Notes: generated from the sequence alone by a model not told the origin. Shown: positions 18,438 through 32,208, counted from the first letter of the stretch. The stretch is 64,000 bases of DNA from Skeletonema tropicum (GCA_037178625.1 CM074147.1:1054001-1118000); one strand, 5' to 3'. Numbers and translations: made by a program.

Positions 18438-21400
18438 ATGACAAAAAAGATCTTGACCATGGCGGTGCCGCTACATCGTCCTACCCCAGTGGAAGTCCTT
18501 CCTCTCCACACCACCACTAATAATGACACCACTAACATCATCAATAATAATAACCAACACCGACGTGTAATACACTCCGCCGCATCTCTCCGCGGCTCCT
18601 CCTCCGCCATCCTCTGCAGCGACAGCTTCACTGACGGCGGAGATGTCATTGCGTTTCTAAAAGAAGATGCCAAGAGAAAGGTGGTGGTGCAGCGGATGGA
18701 TGGGACGGATGTTGCCTCTTTTGATTTACCCGTGGATAATGATGGCGGTAGTGGTAATAATAATGGGTCAAATAGACGGATGCATCGCAATGGTACTTAA
18801 TGAGCACGTGAAAAATAATGAAGAATCAGAGTGGAGTGAGGGATATCCAACTCAGGTTCTCTGCTGGGCTTCATTTCACAAACAAAATGATAGTAATAAT
18901 GATAATGAAAGACTTAGCAGTGGCAGTGGTGGTGGTGGGCGCAAGATGCTATGCGTACTAGGAAATCAAACCACACTACTCGTATTTGATGTGTTGGGTG
19001 ACACTGCCATCTTGGCCACCACTGGCAATCACAACAAAACAAGTGGTGGTGACAATCATGATGACGATGATGATGCAGGAGGTGGACCAGCCGGACACAC
19101 CATCTCACTACCCTTTCGAGCACAAAGTATTTACCCTGTACCCAATGGATGTGGATTGATTGTGGTTCGTACTCCTGCGGAGGAGGATTACGCGGCGGTA
19201 CAGGAATTGGAAGATGATGAGGATGAGGAGGCACAATCGTCACTTCTTGCATTTGGTGGTGGAAGAGAAGGGGAAGTCGATGAATCAATTCCACCACCAC
19301 CACCACCATCGGCTTTGGGAATGTCATTGCCAGCCACACCACGACGACAACCCTATGAACCAGGCAAAACAACTAATGAAGATGATGATGAATTGAGTTT
19401 GGAAATTGGTCCACCTGATCCATTAAGATTTGGTGTTTCCAACAATAACAATTTCAATGGTGGTGTAGCAGCAATGGTAGGGTTATTGCCATGTTTGTTT
19501 ACTTTGAGGCATCCTTTGGATGAAATTCGTCCTGTTGCAATTACTACAACAGTTGCAGCTTCAAAAAATAGTATGGATGATGAGGAGGAGGAAGGTGTAA
19601 TAGGTTTGAGTACTATTCATAATAGCATGACTGATTCACCATTGCGTGATGGTGTTACCAACAATAGTAATGATGCCAACATGACAGAGGATGGAACTGA
19701 ACCAGAAGAAGAACAACAACAACAATCAAAATTGGATCTGTTTACAGATGTCAATGAAACACTTGTTCATGTTGCTTCACCACGTCTATTTCCTCATCCC
19801 AGCTACCACAATACACCAATGATTTGTGTCACTTACAATGAAACACTGAAACGTCATTCAATATGGTCATTGAGTAAATCGAAAAGTGATGTGGAGGAGG
19901 TGCCTTTGTGGAAGAGTACGGGACGTGGTGCTTGGAGGGAGCGAGAACTGACTTCTGAATCAGAGGAGGATGAGGATGAAGTCATGGAAACGACAGTGGA
20001 AGAACAACAACAAGAAGAAGAAGTGCTGTTGCAAACAACCAATAATAGGGGGGCAGCGGTAGCATCTTCGTTTTCAGATATTCATCCTGATTTCACCTTG
20101 ACAAGAGTGTTTGTTGAGGATGAAAGAAGTAGTGATGATCTAATGGACGGTGAGGAAGATCTTGATGCACGTGCCGAAGAAAAGAGGGTACCGTCGTCGT
20201 CATCGCTGCCGCGTTATGAACGCAATGTCTTTTTAGCAACTGATACGGTGGGGAATGGTGATCTCATCCTTTGCATCTTTATGCCCAATGACAACAACAA
20301 GCCGCAGTTGGGCAATGATGTCATTGTTGAACCAGCACTACTTCGATGCTACTCACTCAATCTTTCATCATTTTCATCATCCAGAGATGGGACGACACAA
20401 AAGAAGAATGATGCTCCAATACTCATCGAATCGGTATCTCACGTAGTGGATGTCGCTTGTTCTTCGGCCCGACCGGTCGAATCGATCCCCATCCCGCTCA
20501 AGCCCTTTTCAAGTCAGGGCGATAAAGGGCATAGATCCTCTAGTCGTTTCCAATCCACCGATGTGACTACCTTGGCACGTGATATTCTCGTGCTTCAAAA
20601 TAACAATGGCAATGGCGATGAAGATCAATCGATACTTCGTTTATTTCGTGCTGGTTCCATCCACATTGTGGACTTTTCCTTGCCCAAGTCAATGGTGCAA
20701 TCTCAAATGTTTCAAGGCTTCCATTGCGTCGGTTTGGAGAATGCGGTTGGAAATCGTGTTGACGTCAAGTTCCGCAGGGCTGATAATGAAAAAATGTCGC
20801 AAACAATCAAAAGTGTCCGATCGGAAATCGCCCTCGTTATTCACGCCAGTCCTGTGGCAGAAACTGCCTTGCGTGCCATTGAGTCTGCCCTAGTAGGTGC
20901 AGGTGGTGATGAAGAAGAATCGTCAACTTTGCCCCTGTTAATTAGGGCTGATCGCATACGACTGTTGCAACAAATGGAGGGCAATGGGGACGTACCGTCG
21001 GGTGTGGAAGATATTGCTTGGTACACCCTGACGGTAATTCTTCTCAAGTTGTTACTCCTTGGGAGGAAGAGCGATGGGGAGAGCCTTCAGCCGGCGACGC
21101 AGACTTCGGAAGAGGGTTCTGGCGAGCTATCAGCATGGGAACGACTTCTTCAATCTGATTTTCATGCCGCTTTTTCAGAGGGTGAAGGACGATTGCTTTT
21201 TGGTGATTCTGGTCCAGATGATGTGAGCCCTTGTCAGCAAGATATGAGTAGTATGTTGGAACGGTACGATGATGAACTATCCTCTTTGGCATTGGCCCAC
21301 AAAATCACCAAATCGGACGATGTGCTGAATTTCAAGAAGCACATTTTTGACTCCCTGCATCTGTTGCACGAGGATTCGAGGCTTGTCAGTAAGTCTCGTG

Positions 21401-24400
21401 GCAACTCTTGGACGCGTCGATTAGGGTCTTTATTGTTGCAAGTAGCAGAACAAATGTCACCATTCATGATGGATTTCGAGGATCATTATCAACGTTATCT
21501 GGGTAATACACGTTGCTTTTCAACTGCAAGCATTTCTCCGGAGATTTCTTCGGAGAACTTTTTCAGGCTTTCGTCTTTCGGTGTTGCTCCGTGCATCATG
21601 ACCTGGGTCGACAGTATGCTGCAAGTTGATAGTATTACCGAGGAAGAAATGGAGTTGGGGACAGCTGAGTACTTGAATTTAGTTGAATCTGGTCTGAATG
21701 GGGTATGCGCAACCTCGTGGATGGTCATTCGTCTACTTCGCACACTCTTGGTCAATTCTTCCCATTCACAAAACCTGCGAGATAGACAGATTGTCATGTT
21801 GTTGCTTGACGAGGGTGTGTACCATCCTATTCAGTTGCAAGAAGAGTTACCAATGAGCATTTCCTTGATCTTATTGGAAACAGTCCGACGATGCAGAGTA
21901 GATCCTCCCCAGATTGATACATCCGATTGGCCTTGTGCTGCCTACGATCTTGTTGGGAGGAATGACTTAGCAGAACTCTTAGCGCAAAGTTTATCAGCTG
22001 ATAAAAGGGATGCTGAAAGTTCATTTTCCTATGAGGGCAGTGATGCCCAAGGGGGAGAACAATCGCCTGAAGATCCCGATAAGGACGGTCTTGCTGCGCT
22101 GGAAGATTTCTCATCCATGATTTTCCCAGATGACAACCGCATCAAAGAGGCGACGCGTCTCTTGCGGTCATCTCGGCCATTATTCCTTCGTGTTCCACGT
22201 GCCGTGGAGCTTACCGACCATGAATATGAGCGAAGCAAGCAAGACAAACTCCTACTTTTGTGTCGCCGTTCCATTGCCACACCCCTTGGTCGTGGAATGA
22301 TGACCCTGGGCACTCATCGTATGCTTTCTTCAGATCAACTGCTCATACCAGATATCGTCCTGGCAGGTCGAGTGCCACCGGCCAACGGAACCCTTGCCCT
22401 CGACATGTCTAGCTGCCCACCCAACTTCCGCATCTGGCCGGAATTCCACAATGGGGTTGCTGCAGGACTTCGCCTCCCTGAAGCTTCGAGTGACGGTGGC
22501 AAAATCATCACTAGAACTTGGATCAAGTTTAACAAACCTGCGTCGCATCTTTCGAATAATAACACGAACCAAACCCCTCCTAGCTATGCTCATGGTGGCT
22601 TTCTCATGGCTCTTGGCTTGCGTGGACATCTTGCTGCGTTGAACACGTCAGATCTGACTGATTATCTCTCGCAAGGAACGATAACAACGACTGTCGGGGT
22701 GTTCTTGGGAATGGCTGCAAATAAAAGGGGATCGTGTGATCCTGGTGTTTCAAAGATGCTCTGTCTTCACGTGCCATCACTTCTTCCGCCCTCATTCATC
22801 CCAATGGACTTGGCGAGCACCGTTCAGGCAGCAGCAGTTGCTGGCATCGGGCTTTTGTATCAGAAGAGTTCGCACCGATTGATGACAGAATTCTTGTTGA
22901 ATGAGATTGGAAGGCAGCCTACCAAGGATCAGAATACGAATGATCGCGAATCATTCGCGTTGGTTTGTGGCCTTTCTTTGGGCTTGATCAATTTGGAAAA
23001 AGGTAAAGCAACCGTGAACGGATTGGAAGACCTCAAGATCGAAGAGCGACTGCATCGTTATATATCTGGCGTTGGCGCCGACAAGTTTCAGAATACGCCA
23101 TCGCCATTCCCAAATGGCAATCAAACTGAAGGAGATAGAAATGCTCGCATTCACGAATCAGATGTGCTGAATAGGGATATCACTGCACCCGGGTCTATCC
23201 TAGCGCTAGGATTGATGTACATCAAGAGCAAAAATGTCTCCGTTGCTTCGATTCTCAAACTTCCCGAGACACACTTCTTATTGGATTACATTCGCCCAGA
23301 TCTCCTTGCTCTTCGAGTACTCGCCAAATCGCTCATTCTTTGGAACGTTGAGCCCACAGCTGAATGGATTGACTCTCAAGTGCCGTCAGTTGTACAAAGT
23401 AGCATTGAATTTATGAGGAAAGCTGCAGCAAAGGCCGTTTCATTGGGCATGGGTATGGACGAAGAGACCAAAAACGGAGAAGAATCGAAAAATGATGTAG
23501 TTGACTTTGATCCCCAAGCAGTGCGACAGGCTAATGCATTCATCATCGCAGGAGCATGCTTCTCTATCGGAATAAGATATGCTGGTTCAGCAAATCGTGA
23601 TGCTGCTGCTGCAATCTTTGAGCGAGTGATGTGGTTTCTGGAATTACGTGACAACAAAGACGTCACAAGGCAAGTCCAGCGTCCTGACCTTACCACACTC
23701 ACCACTTGCTTGTGCACGTCTGCCATTTCTCTTGCGATGGTAATGGCAGGAACTGGAGATCTTGATTCATTCCGACTTTTCCGCGCCCTTCGTTGGGGTT
23801 GTGATGATAGCGTAAGCTACGGTACGCACATGATTTATGGAGCGGCACTTGGACTTCTGTTCCTAGGCGGTGGTAAACGAACGTTGGGTTCAAGCCCGGA
23901 AGATGTTGCCATGTTAATTGCCGCATTCTTTCCTCATTATCCAGTATTGTCGTCTGATAACCAATATCATCTGCAAGCTCTTCGTCACATGTACGTTCTT
24001 GCGGCCCATGATCGCATACTTGAATCGGTAGACGTTGATAGCAGAGAAAAGGTGTGCATACCAATAGAACTTTCCCTTCCGGATTCACCTGAGTGCATAC
24101 AATCATCGACTCCCTTCCTCGTTGCCAACAATTCCAACTTTGTCGAGCTACGAACAAAGTCCGATCGCTACTATCCAATTGTTTTGAACACAAAGGATTG
24201 GAACTCCCGTGGTATCATGTCCAACATATTCGTGAAAAGAAAGCCAGGACATCTCAGTTATTTGCAAGATCCGAATGCACTTCGATCTTTGTCCATTCAA
24301 GCTGGAAGTACAAACAGTGAGTCGTTCCTCAAATCCATCAAAATGATGTCGGATGATTCAGTATTGGCATCATTTGTGAAATACTTTTGTAAGGCCGACA

Positions 24401-24810
24401 AGAAAGGTTCGCACCCTGAATTGCTCCCCGAAGCAAACGGTGACTTCCTACGATATTGCAACCTCGTCGCGAACGATTGTATGCAGGAGGAGAAATCGGA
24501 AATGCTCCCGCTATACCTAACTTTGTTTCGATTGATGAATTCAGGGAGTGGAGAGCAAAATGTCAGCAATGTTTGGGATCTAAGGATTCTGAGAACGTAT
24601 ACGAGGAGAAAGGGAGGAGTTCTTCCTTCTGACAAACTTTTGGCATCTACAAACTTGGTCAGTCAGGAACTGATCACCTTGGTTTGTGAACATTTTGATG
24701 CCATGCTGGAATCGGCTGCGGGTGTAGATGAATACAAGGCGGATGAGTCGGAACTGTTGCTTCCAACGGAGAAAGTTTGGTACGAGGTGCCCTTGCAGTT
24801 AACTTTCTAA
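18438..24810 (+). CDS. APC1: Anaphase-promoting complex subunit 1 (APC1)
   Basis: The protein is about 2,120 residues, the usual APC1 size. APC1 is the largest scaffold of the APC/C ubiquitin ligase that drives metaphase-anaphase exit. The N-terminal half carries long acidic, Asn- and Gln-rich insertions. The C-terminal third has the diagnostic proteasome/cyclosome repeats: GGFLMALGLRGHLAAL, TTTVGVFLGMAANKRG, DPGVSKMLCLHVPS, AAAVAGIGLLYQKSSHR, ESFALVCGLSLGLINL. ATG 18438 gives the longest N-terminus (MTKKILTMAV). That frame ends at 18800, while the main frame is open from before 18667, so a switch is needed between about 18740 and 18790. Either a one-base error or a 22-bp GT...AG segment (18754-18775) would join them. 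No other break. Confidence 0.92.
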
Positions 24811-25112
24811 TTGATAAACTATACAGTACAATACATATTGCTTCGATTCAGTTGTCATATGAGCAAAGTCTTCTCCATTATTTCTCTCGCATAAGAATGT
24901 GAGTGGTGTCTACTTGTCACAGCTCATTGGTGTCACCATCCGAACTCGACACTTTCATTCACTTTCATCTGACTGGATTTGAACGGCTGAAATCGTTCCA
25001 AAAAATGAAAATTGTGTTGCATTACTTCTTCTAACATACGAAAGATACTCTAGAGCAATACATCATAGACGTCTTAGACATTAGATAAACTGCACCGCTC
25101 ATCATTATAACC
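24811..25112. other. Intergenic between APC1 and transporter
   Basis: About 300 bp with no ORF of note. It must hold the APC1 terminator region and the promoter of the transporter gene, which follows in the same direction. Confidence 0.4.
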
Positions 25113-26156
25113 ATGGCGGCATCAAAAGCATCGTCATCTCTGTCTCCGAAGGCGCTCGTCTTCATGGGCCTATTAGCCTTGCAATTCGGAATACAACCCA
25201 TCGTCACAAAGAAATTTACCTCACCAGAAATCATCAAATCGACCGTAATTTTCACTCAAGAAATTGTCAAATTACTAATTGCCATGATTGGAATCACTCT
25301 CAACACATCGACGAAATGGAAGGACATCACAAGCGGCTGGACCATTCAGTCTTGGTTGCGCCTGGCTCTATTACCTGCGACAATTTACCTAATTCAAAAT
25401 TTATGTTCGTTACTGGCATACCAACATTTAGATGCCATTACTTACAATGTGTTGAACCAGACCAAAACGCTGTCGGCAGCGCTGTGTTGTTTCCTTCTGC
25501 TTGGGAAGCGACAGAGTAAATTGCAGATTGTAGCATTGGTCATTTTGTTGGTGGCAGCTTTGGTAATGGAGGGAGTTTTACCTCTAAATTTGGAGTATTA
25601 TGTGAATTATTTGAGAAATGCAGCATCATCAACAACAGATGACAGTAGTAATTCAACCAAATTCTCCATCTCTTCAAGACATGTGTCACACGGTGTACTA
25701 CCTATCATGATGGCATCCTTCCTATCGGGCTTGGCAGGTGCCATCACACAAAAAAGCTTACAAAGTGGAGGTGGTCGTAATGCATTACTATTCACAGCGG
25801 AATTATGTGTTGCCTCCATTTTAATACTATTGGTATCATTTGCGACCAGTGAAGATGGGAAACAGATACAAGAACGTGGATTCTTCGACCAATGGACTCT
25901 CTTGACATTTTTGCCCATTGTAACAAATAGTGCAGGTGGAATTCTTGTCGGGTTGGTGATTAAATATGCTGGAACGATTCGAAAGGGGTTTGCGCTCATC
26001 TTTGGGATTTTGATTAGTGGAATTGTACAAAGTTTGATTGATGAGAATAAAACGTTGTCCAAGGAGGACATTTCTGGAGGACTTTTGGCAGCGTTGAGTC
26101 TTTACATGCATGCGTCGTTTCCGTATGTTCCGAAAACGAAGGCTAAAGCTGAATAG
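25113..26156 (+). CDS. Nucleotide-sugar transporter (SLC35A-like)
   Basis: A single exon of 347 residues with about ten hydrophobic helices. Family hallmarks of Golgi/ER nucleotide-sugar transporters are clear: [35 protein letters not shown] in the first half and [21 protein letters not shown] near the end, the latter equivalent to the conserved Lys-Tyr-Ala-x-KGFA region. Such proteins exchange UDP- or CMP-sugars for the nucleotide monophosphate across the Golgi membrane. Substrate cannot be assigned by eye. The loop at residues 170-195 is Ser/Thr-rich. The C-terminal KTKAKAE might aid ER/Golgi retrieval (speculative). ATG 25113 sits in a ccatgg context. Confidence 0.88.
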   Translation: MAASKASSSLSPKALVFMGLLALQFGIQPIVTKKFTSPEIIKSTVIFTQEIVKLLIAMIGITLNTSTKWKDITSGWTIQSWLRLALLPATIYLIQNLCSLLAYQHLDAITYNVLNQTKTLSAALCCFLLLGKRQSKLQIVALVILLVAALVMEGVLPLNLEYYVNYLRNAASSTTDDSSNSTKFSISSRHVSHGVLPIMMASFLSGLAGAITQKSLQSGGGRNALLFTAELCVASILILLVSFATSEDGKQIQERGFFDQWTLLTFLPIVTNSAGGILVGLVIKYAGTIRKGFALIFGILISGIVQSLIDENKTLSKEDISGGLLAALSLYMHASFPYVPKTKAKAE

Positions 26157-26339
26157 GATGAAATGTATTATAGCTAAAAAGATTTGTGAGCAGATGATTT
26201 TCTCTTTTCGTCTTGATTCAATTTACAACTAGGTATTGTTAATATTATTTCCTAATACCTTCACACTGTGCAGAGGAGGACATCCTACATTGCTCTGTTA
26301 TCGAGAGAAATGAAAACAGATCTCTTATTTTCTGTTTTC

Positions 26340-29300
26340 TCAATGGGATGTGTAGGATCGTACCTCATGCACAGTATCATAATGTACCCAATTGCTTGCC
26401 CATTGTTCATACTCATCATAGTTGAACCCAGACGTTCCAGAATATTGAGTATGAGGGCTGGCAGGAACGGAGAAATGACTTCTTGGAGTAGCTCCATACA
26501 TGTCTGGTCCAGGCGCGTAATTCGTCGGCGCGTACATTGGCATCGGACCCGGTTGCGAATAATCCATGAATTCAAAGTGGGGAGTTGGAATTTGCGATGA
26601 GTACCCTCCCTGTGAGTAAGATCCTTGGGAATAATTGGATGGAGATGCACCATCATCCCATTCACTTTCTTCTTCTTTCGACAATGCCACCAGATTCCTA
26701 GAACTCATTGCTCTTCGCTTCATTAGCTCACCTTCGATGATTGTTCTACTATTCAGTCTGCCGTAATTACCAACGTCCAACCGACGGAAAGCAGCAAAGG
26801 TTGCTTGGACATCTTCCTCGGTGACTCGACCTAATCGGACAAGCATGGCAAGTGAAAACATTTCCCTCGTACACTCATCTAATCCATCTGGTCGATTGGT
26901 AGCCAGTTTTAGACGGTTCACCAGTGTCCCTGTGGATAGTTCCCTCAATTCATCATCAGTCAAATGGTCTCCAAACTGTCCAAGAACAGCGTGCTCAATC
27001 CGACGTTTTCGCAACTCCAACGGAATCATACTGATAAGTGTCATATTGTGAAGCAGTATAGTCCCTGCAACCATAGTGAAGACTGTTGTAAATATTTTTC
27101 CAGCTGCTGTAACGGGGACAATGTCGCCATAACCGACGGAAGTGAGGAGAACTGTTGTAAAATAGAACGAGTCCACTGCCGACATTTCTTCAATGTAGTA
27201 GAATCCAATGCTTCCCGCAGCAATGACAAACACTGAGTTGGCTAAGGCTTGGTTCAATGTCAAGAAGATGTACTTTGCTGCCTTTAGTCGTGTTAAGGGT
27301 TTGCTTGGATGAAGGACAGATGAATCAGTCGAAGATGTAGAATAGGACGATTCGTCACAGAATTTAACTTCACTGGATCGTGTGGTTCTGTCATTGGTGC
27401 TAACCTTGCTGTATTCCGACCGTTTCAACTCTATCAGAGGAGTGGATTCATCAATCTTATCCAACCCATCGGGATCACTTATTGCGTTAGGAGTCGTAAG
27501 ACTGCCACCCAACGACATGTGCCTTGTATGACTATTCCTCTTGATTGCAGAATTCGTTGGCAAGACAGTACTCAGCATTTGTTTCTTTTGCTGTGATTTG
27601 GGACTGGCACCGACCATTAATGAAATGTGCCTCGTGTGACTTGCCCTTTTTCTTCGTGGTGCAGGTGTTTGTGTTGTTGTTGTTGTCGTCGTCTCGGGTT
27701 TTGGCATATCAAATGATAATCCTCCAGTTGGAAAACTATCATCGCTACCACTTGTATTAGCGGATGACTGCTCTGCTGTTTCTCCCACCTCTTCATACCC
27801 ACCATTATTCGTAGCTGTATTACTGTCATTATAGTATGTCGGAAATCCCATCGACGGTGACGGATTTGACGAAGACATTGGACGGGACTTCAACCTCTCC
27901 AACCGTTGACAATTGGGACAATCTTTCACTTGGGCATTATACGCATCCTTCTTCGTGGCATCATCCAAACTACCTGCCAACAACGAACCCAACAACAATC
28001 CAATCGTTGCAACTCCAACATAAATAAAACACGCACAAACAATTTTGGCACTATCCGTCGTGGGGACAAAGTCACCAAGTCCTGCGGTAGTTAGTGTTAT
28101 CACTGAAAAGTACACACAGTCCAGGGGTTGCCATCCCTCCTCCAATCCAAATATAAACAACGATGACACCATATACACCGCAAAGTACAGGGCAAGATAT
28201 CCCAATGGAGAACTTTGCTGTTCCGACGCTGTCGCGACTGAAAGAAACGCACGTTGTTTCGTTTTACAATTCGGACATAGGAACGTTGGGAATTTTTTTT
28301 CCTCCTCTGGCAGTAACATCTCGTCGGTTATTTGTTCCCTGGTGCGGTAGTAGAGTGGTACGTCGAGAACATTTTTCATCTTTTGGATTACTCGATCAAT
28401 TTTGGATTCGGATGATTCGGCAATGAGTATTTCGGGTGGTTCCATGTCGATTGAGGGTTTGTTGGAGTTATGACCAGAGATGGAAAATGGATGCTGCTGT
28501 TGTTGTTGTTGTTCCATTTCACCATTACTACTGCGCAGTAACAATGATGATGATGATGATCGAGTCGATTCGGATATATCTTCATCCTCTTCTGAAACAT
28601 ACGAGGATGATGTTGTGGTATCCCCTTCTTCTTCTTCTTCTCCTGATCCATAGGACGATGATGATGATTCCGAATCTTCACGTCTATTCCTATAATTCTC
28701 TGGTATATAATTGGTCGTCGTCGGTTGATACCATTGCACATTGTTCGGATTGTATCCATAAGAGTCATACATTGTAACATCATTGTACTGTCCACTATAT
28801 CCACTGTAATTGCTAAGTTCACTAGGATGACGACGATGATGATGACTATTATTTCCACTACTAGGATGACGACGATGATGACGATATTGTTGTACCCTTG
28901 GATCCACACCATACCCACTCTGTTGTTGTTGTTGCTGCTGTTGTTGTTGCTGTTGCAAATAATGCAGTTGATGCAATTGATGTGCATTATTAGTATTGGA
29001 AACAGTCGAATCTGAAAAATCATATAGTTCCGAACTATCCGGAGAGAAAAATTGTTTTTCCCCACTTGTAGTAGTAGTTGTTGTTGTAGGATGTGGTGAT
29101 GGGTATCCTGGATACAAAGGAGGTTCCATCCTACTACTACCACTACCATTTGTGATATCATTCCTCCTCTCCATCTCTTCTTCTTCGTCGTCGTAGTCGG
29201 GGGTGGGCAATGGTAACAACGACGATGAACCATCATCATTATCATAATTGGGTGTTTCCGGCAAGGGCAAATTATCACGATTCATCCCAATCCAATCTTT

Positions 29301-29436
29301 TCGTCCTGGATTCATAATGGTTGCTGCGACTAAATCACCGGATCTTTGACGTTTGTGTGTTACTTTTCTTCGGGTACGTTTGGCTAAATCTGTTTCGGGT
29401 TGTGAAAAGGATATTGTTGTTGTGGATGTTGCTGCT

Positions 29437-29469
<33 letters not shown>

Positions 29470-30419
29470 TTTGGAGACGATTTTGGTGTTTTTGTCTTCT
29501 CCCCTCCTCGTTCTACTCCACTTCCTCCACGTTGATGACGATGTGGTGATGCATACTGCACCTTCTTACTATTGTTGTTGTTGTAATTGTTTTTGTAATT
29601 GGATGCAGATGAGGAATCCTCTGCCCCAGACGATGTAAGATCCATCCCCCGTAAAGAATCTGTACTATCTAACTTTGGTAATGCTGGAAATTTCATTGTT
29701 GGTTGGTTGCTATCATTCCTTTCCTCTACCTCTTTGACTTCATTTCTCCCCATCACCTCATAATCATCATCATCATCGTCACTATCCTCATCATTCGTCG
29801 AAGGGGGCAACAGCGCAGCCGACTCCAACATCAACGCTTCCGAATTGGCACTAATACTACTACTCGTCTCACCACTCTGCAACCTCATCAACAACGGACT
29901 ACGTGCCGCTGCCTTGATCTTATTCCGCAATTCACTAAATTTAATATCGGAATTGGAACTGGTCAATTGTACCTGCCGTGATGGCATGGGACTCAAATTG
30001 CTCGAGGAGAGGGATGTGTCATCGTGGTCAATGTTGGAAGAGGATGTACGTTGAAATAATCTTCTTGCATTATTGTTGTGGTTGGCTGCCGCAGCTGCAG
30101 CTGCTGCATTACGTAATTGTTGTCGATAGAGTTGTTTCTTTTGAGCATCATCGATACTTGACCCGAATTCTTCGGAGGATGTGACGGACATACCACTGCT
30201 GGGTGCGCTGATGAAGGCGGAGGGATCCCCTTCGGAGGAGGATCCTCTGTCGATAATTATGCCATCATCGTCAGCAGAGTAGAGTGGACCGCCGCTGCTG
30301 CTGCTGTTGTTGTGACCACCGTTAGTATTGGGTTGTTCCTCCTCCATGATGATGATGTTACTGTGTTCTTCTGGGGAGTTATTGATCACGGCATTCTCCT
30401 CTGGTGACGGTGTTTGCAT
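26340..30419 (-). CDS. Two-pore-domain potassium channel with large disordered N-terminus
   Basis: A single exon of 1,359 residues from ATG 30419. Residues 1-690 are low complexity (Ser, Asn, Gln, His, Asp runs, including a Q run near 490). The channel core follows: hydrophobic helix, pore 1 with filter TTAGLGDF (about residue 780), helix, a long Ser/Thr-rich cytoplasmic linker, helix, pore 2 with TSVGYGDI (about 1,097), helix. This 2TM-P/2TM-P plan is that of TPK/K2P channels. The first filter reads GLGD rather than GYGD. A degenerate EF-hand-like segment (FRRLDVGNYGRLN, about 1,210) resembles the Ca2+-sensing tail of plant TPKs but lacks several acidic ligands. Location, vacuolar or plasma membrane, is not determinable here. 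Confidence 0.88.
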
Positions 30420-30785
30420 GATAGATGATTATTATTTGATGGTATCGTGCAATTTCACTTTAGATTCTTTCCAATACCACAGCAGTTTGCTACTCAATCA
30501 GAAGTGGCATGGTAGTATATAACATTGGTCATAGTCAGTGCAGTGCCTTCGCCTTCCGTTAGAGCGGAGGCAATCAAAAAACGATAAAATCGTGAAGAGT
30601 GCTATTCAAATCAAAGCAACATCTGCACTTTGTGTAACGAAATTTCATGTTCACGGACGTGTCAAGAACATAAGAAAATGTGTCCGAAATACGTGAACGA
30701 AACCTCGGACAGAGAGTGAGAAACGAGAAAAGCTCCCACACATATTGATGTGTTTGCTTGTTGAAAGTTGTTGAAAGTTGCTAAG
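30420..30785. other. Upstream region of the K+ channel gene
   Basis: No ORF of note. It should contain the promoter of the minus-strand channel gene. A short tandem of TTGTTGAAAG is seen at about 30762-30780, just before the inverted-repeat element. Confidence 0.35.
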
Positions 30786-31089
30786 TATATCCCAGGTAAA
30801 TTTAACCAGCAATTTTATTGCTGGTAAGAAAATGGCGGTAAAGCGGTCTGTCCCTTACCAGCAATTTAATTGCTGGTAAGGGACATACTGTTCCTACGTA
30901 GATCGTACGGAGGGGGAGAAGAGAAAAAAGAGAGTTCGATCTGAGGGTGTAGAACGGGGGCAAAGGTACATAGGAATTAGTATTTTTAACCAGCAATTTT
31001 ATTGCTGGTAAGGCATTTCTACGTAGCCTGGTATGTTTTCTACGGTAACCAGCAATAAAATTGCTGGTAAGAAATTTACCTGGGATATA
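30786..31089. mobile_element. MITE-like element with four internal palindromes
   Basis: A perfect 18-bp terminal inverted repeat (TATATCCCAGGTAAATTT) bounds 304 bp. Inside, four near-perfect hairpins with the core CCAGCAAT(T/A)nATTGCTGG occur at about 30806-30833, 30856-30883, 30987-31013 and 31046-31070. Two TACGTAG palindromes also lie inside. No ORF. The size, A+T-rich hairpins and inverted termini suit a non-autonomous DNA element; no target duplication is certain. Confidence 0.6.
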
Positions 31090-32208
31090 AGTAAAAAGCC
31101 TTCTGAACCCCCCTGCTCAAGATTAAGCATGAAATCTCTTGCGATAATCTCTTTATGTGTCGTATTTGATCTTTATTCTGGCTCTCTACAACTTGCTACA
31201 TATCAGGCCATATATGATATATGGGGTAGAGGGTTCCCGTGGGTATGTATAGAGCAAGATATAATTCATTTCGTCTTGACTTGGCCGACAAAGGGACCAA
31301 GAGTAAGAGCTTTGCCCTTGGCGTCTTTCTCTTGTTCTCTTGTCTGCAGCCAGCTCTCTTGTCGACTTTGTACGTATGTACGGAAACGGGTTGTGGTGGT
31401 CAAACGTATGTGTGTGTGAAGGAAGTCCTGTTCTGGAATGCTGTGTTGCACTAGAGCTATCTTGACTGTACTGTATCTCACAAAATCTATCGAGGTTTAC
31501 TGAGGCAGGATATTGAAGAATTGCGTCCAACATGAGCGTTATACTACATTACGATAATATCAGCAGCGCTATACTTGCAACTGATGAGGCCACAAGATCA
31601 AGGTAATTCATTTCGGGATTCGAGCAAAAGCTTGACCTCATACGCTTGCGTGGCTTCTTTTGCAGATTGTATTTGTGTTGTGAGGGGCGCAAGAGGACCA
31701 AATGAGTTCAGCTGCACGCAACTCTTCTTTCTGCTTTCGCGACTCGCTTTGGTGTGTTTGCAGGACTTGATGATAGCATGTGTCGTGTCAATACTTATAG
31801 TGTAGTTTTATAAGGCCGTGGTCGCGGTACAGTACGGTACACGCAGCTGGCTCGTCATGATTGAACACATTGCATGCTGGGCTGGGACTAGAGTGATCTG
31901 AGCCACTCTTCATCGAGTCTACTAGTTGGCATGAATAGAGAGCAGAAGTACTGGCAATTTCAGCGCTGATTATAGATTTGTTGAGGACGGTACCAAGCAA
32001 ACCCGACCAAACGCTTTTATCTCTCTAATGGATGGAATATGGACGATCAAGTTCTAAATCATAACGTGATATATCTGCCCTAACTCCTCTTGAATTTCTA
32101 TCGTGGTGAAATCTCCAGCTGGCTAATCCTGCGGGCGGAACCACCACACATACACAAAACAAATAACACACACTCTCTCTCTCCTCCTCTAGAACAACTA
32201 CAATGTGC
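31090..32208. other. Intergenic, 1.1 kb without a recognisable gene
   Basis: Several ORFs of 60-128 codons overlap in all frames, none with protein-like composition or a known motif. Some Ser/Cys/Leu-rich plus-strand frames (31033-31419, 31575-31805) look like chance reading. A (ct)n-rich stretch lies at about 32170-32190. Confidence 0.45.

Noticed and set aside
28388..29278. 296-codon minus-strand ORF inside the K+ channel gene
   Set aside because: It is an alternate frame through Ser/Asn/Gln/His repeats, with Ile/His/Asn runs typical of trinucleotide repeats.
30800..31075. CRISPR-like array of repeated palindromes
   Set aside because: Eukaryotic context, irregular spacing, spacers of unequal length and inverted termini typical of a MITE.
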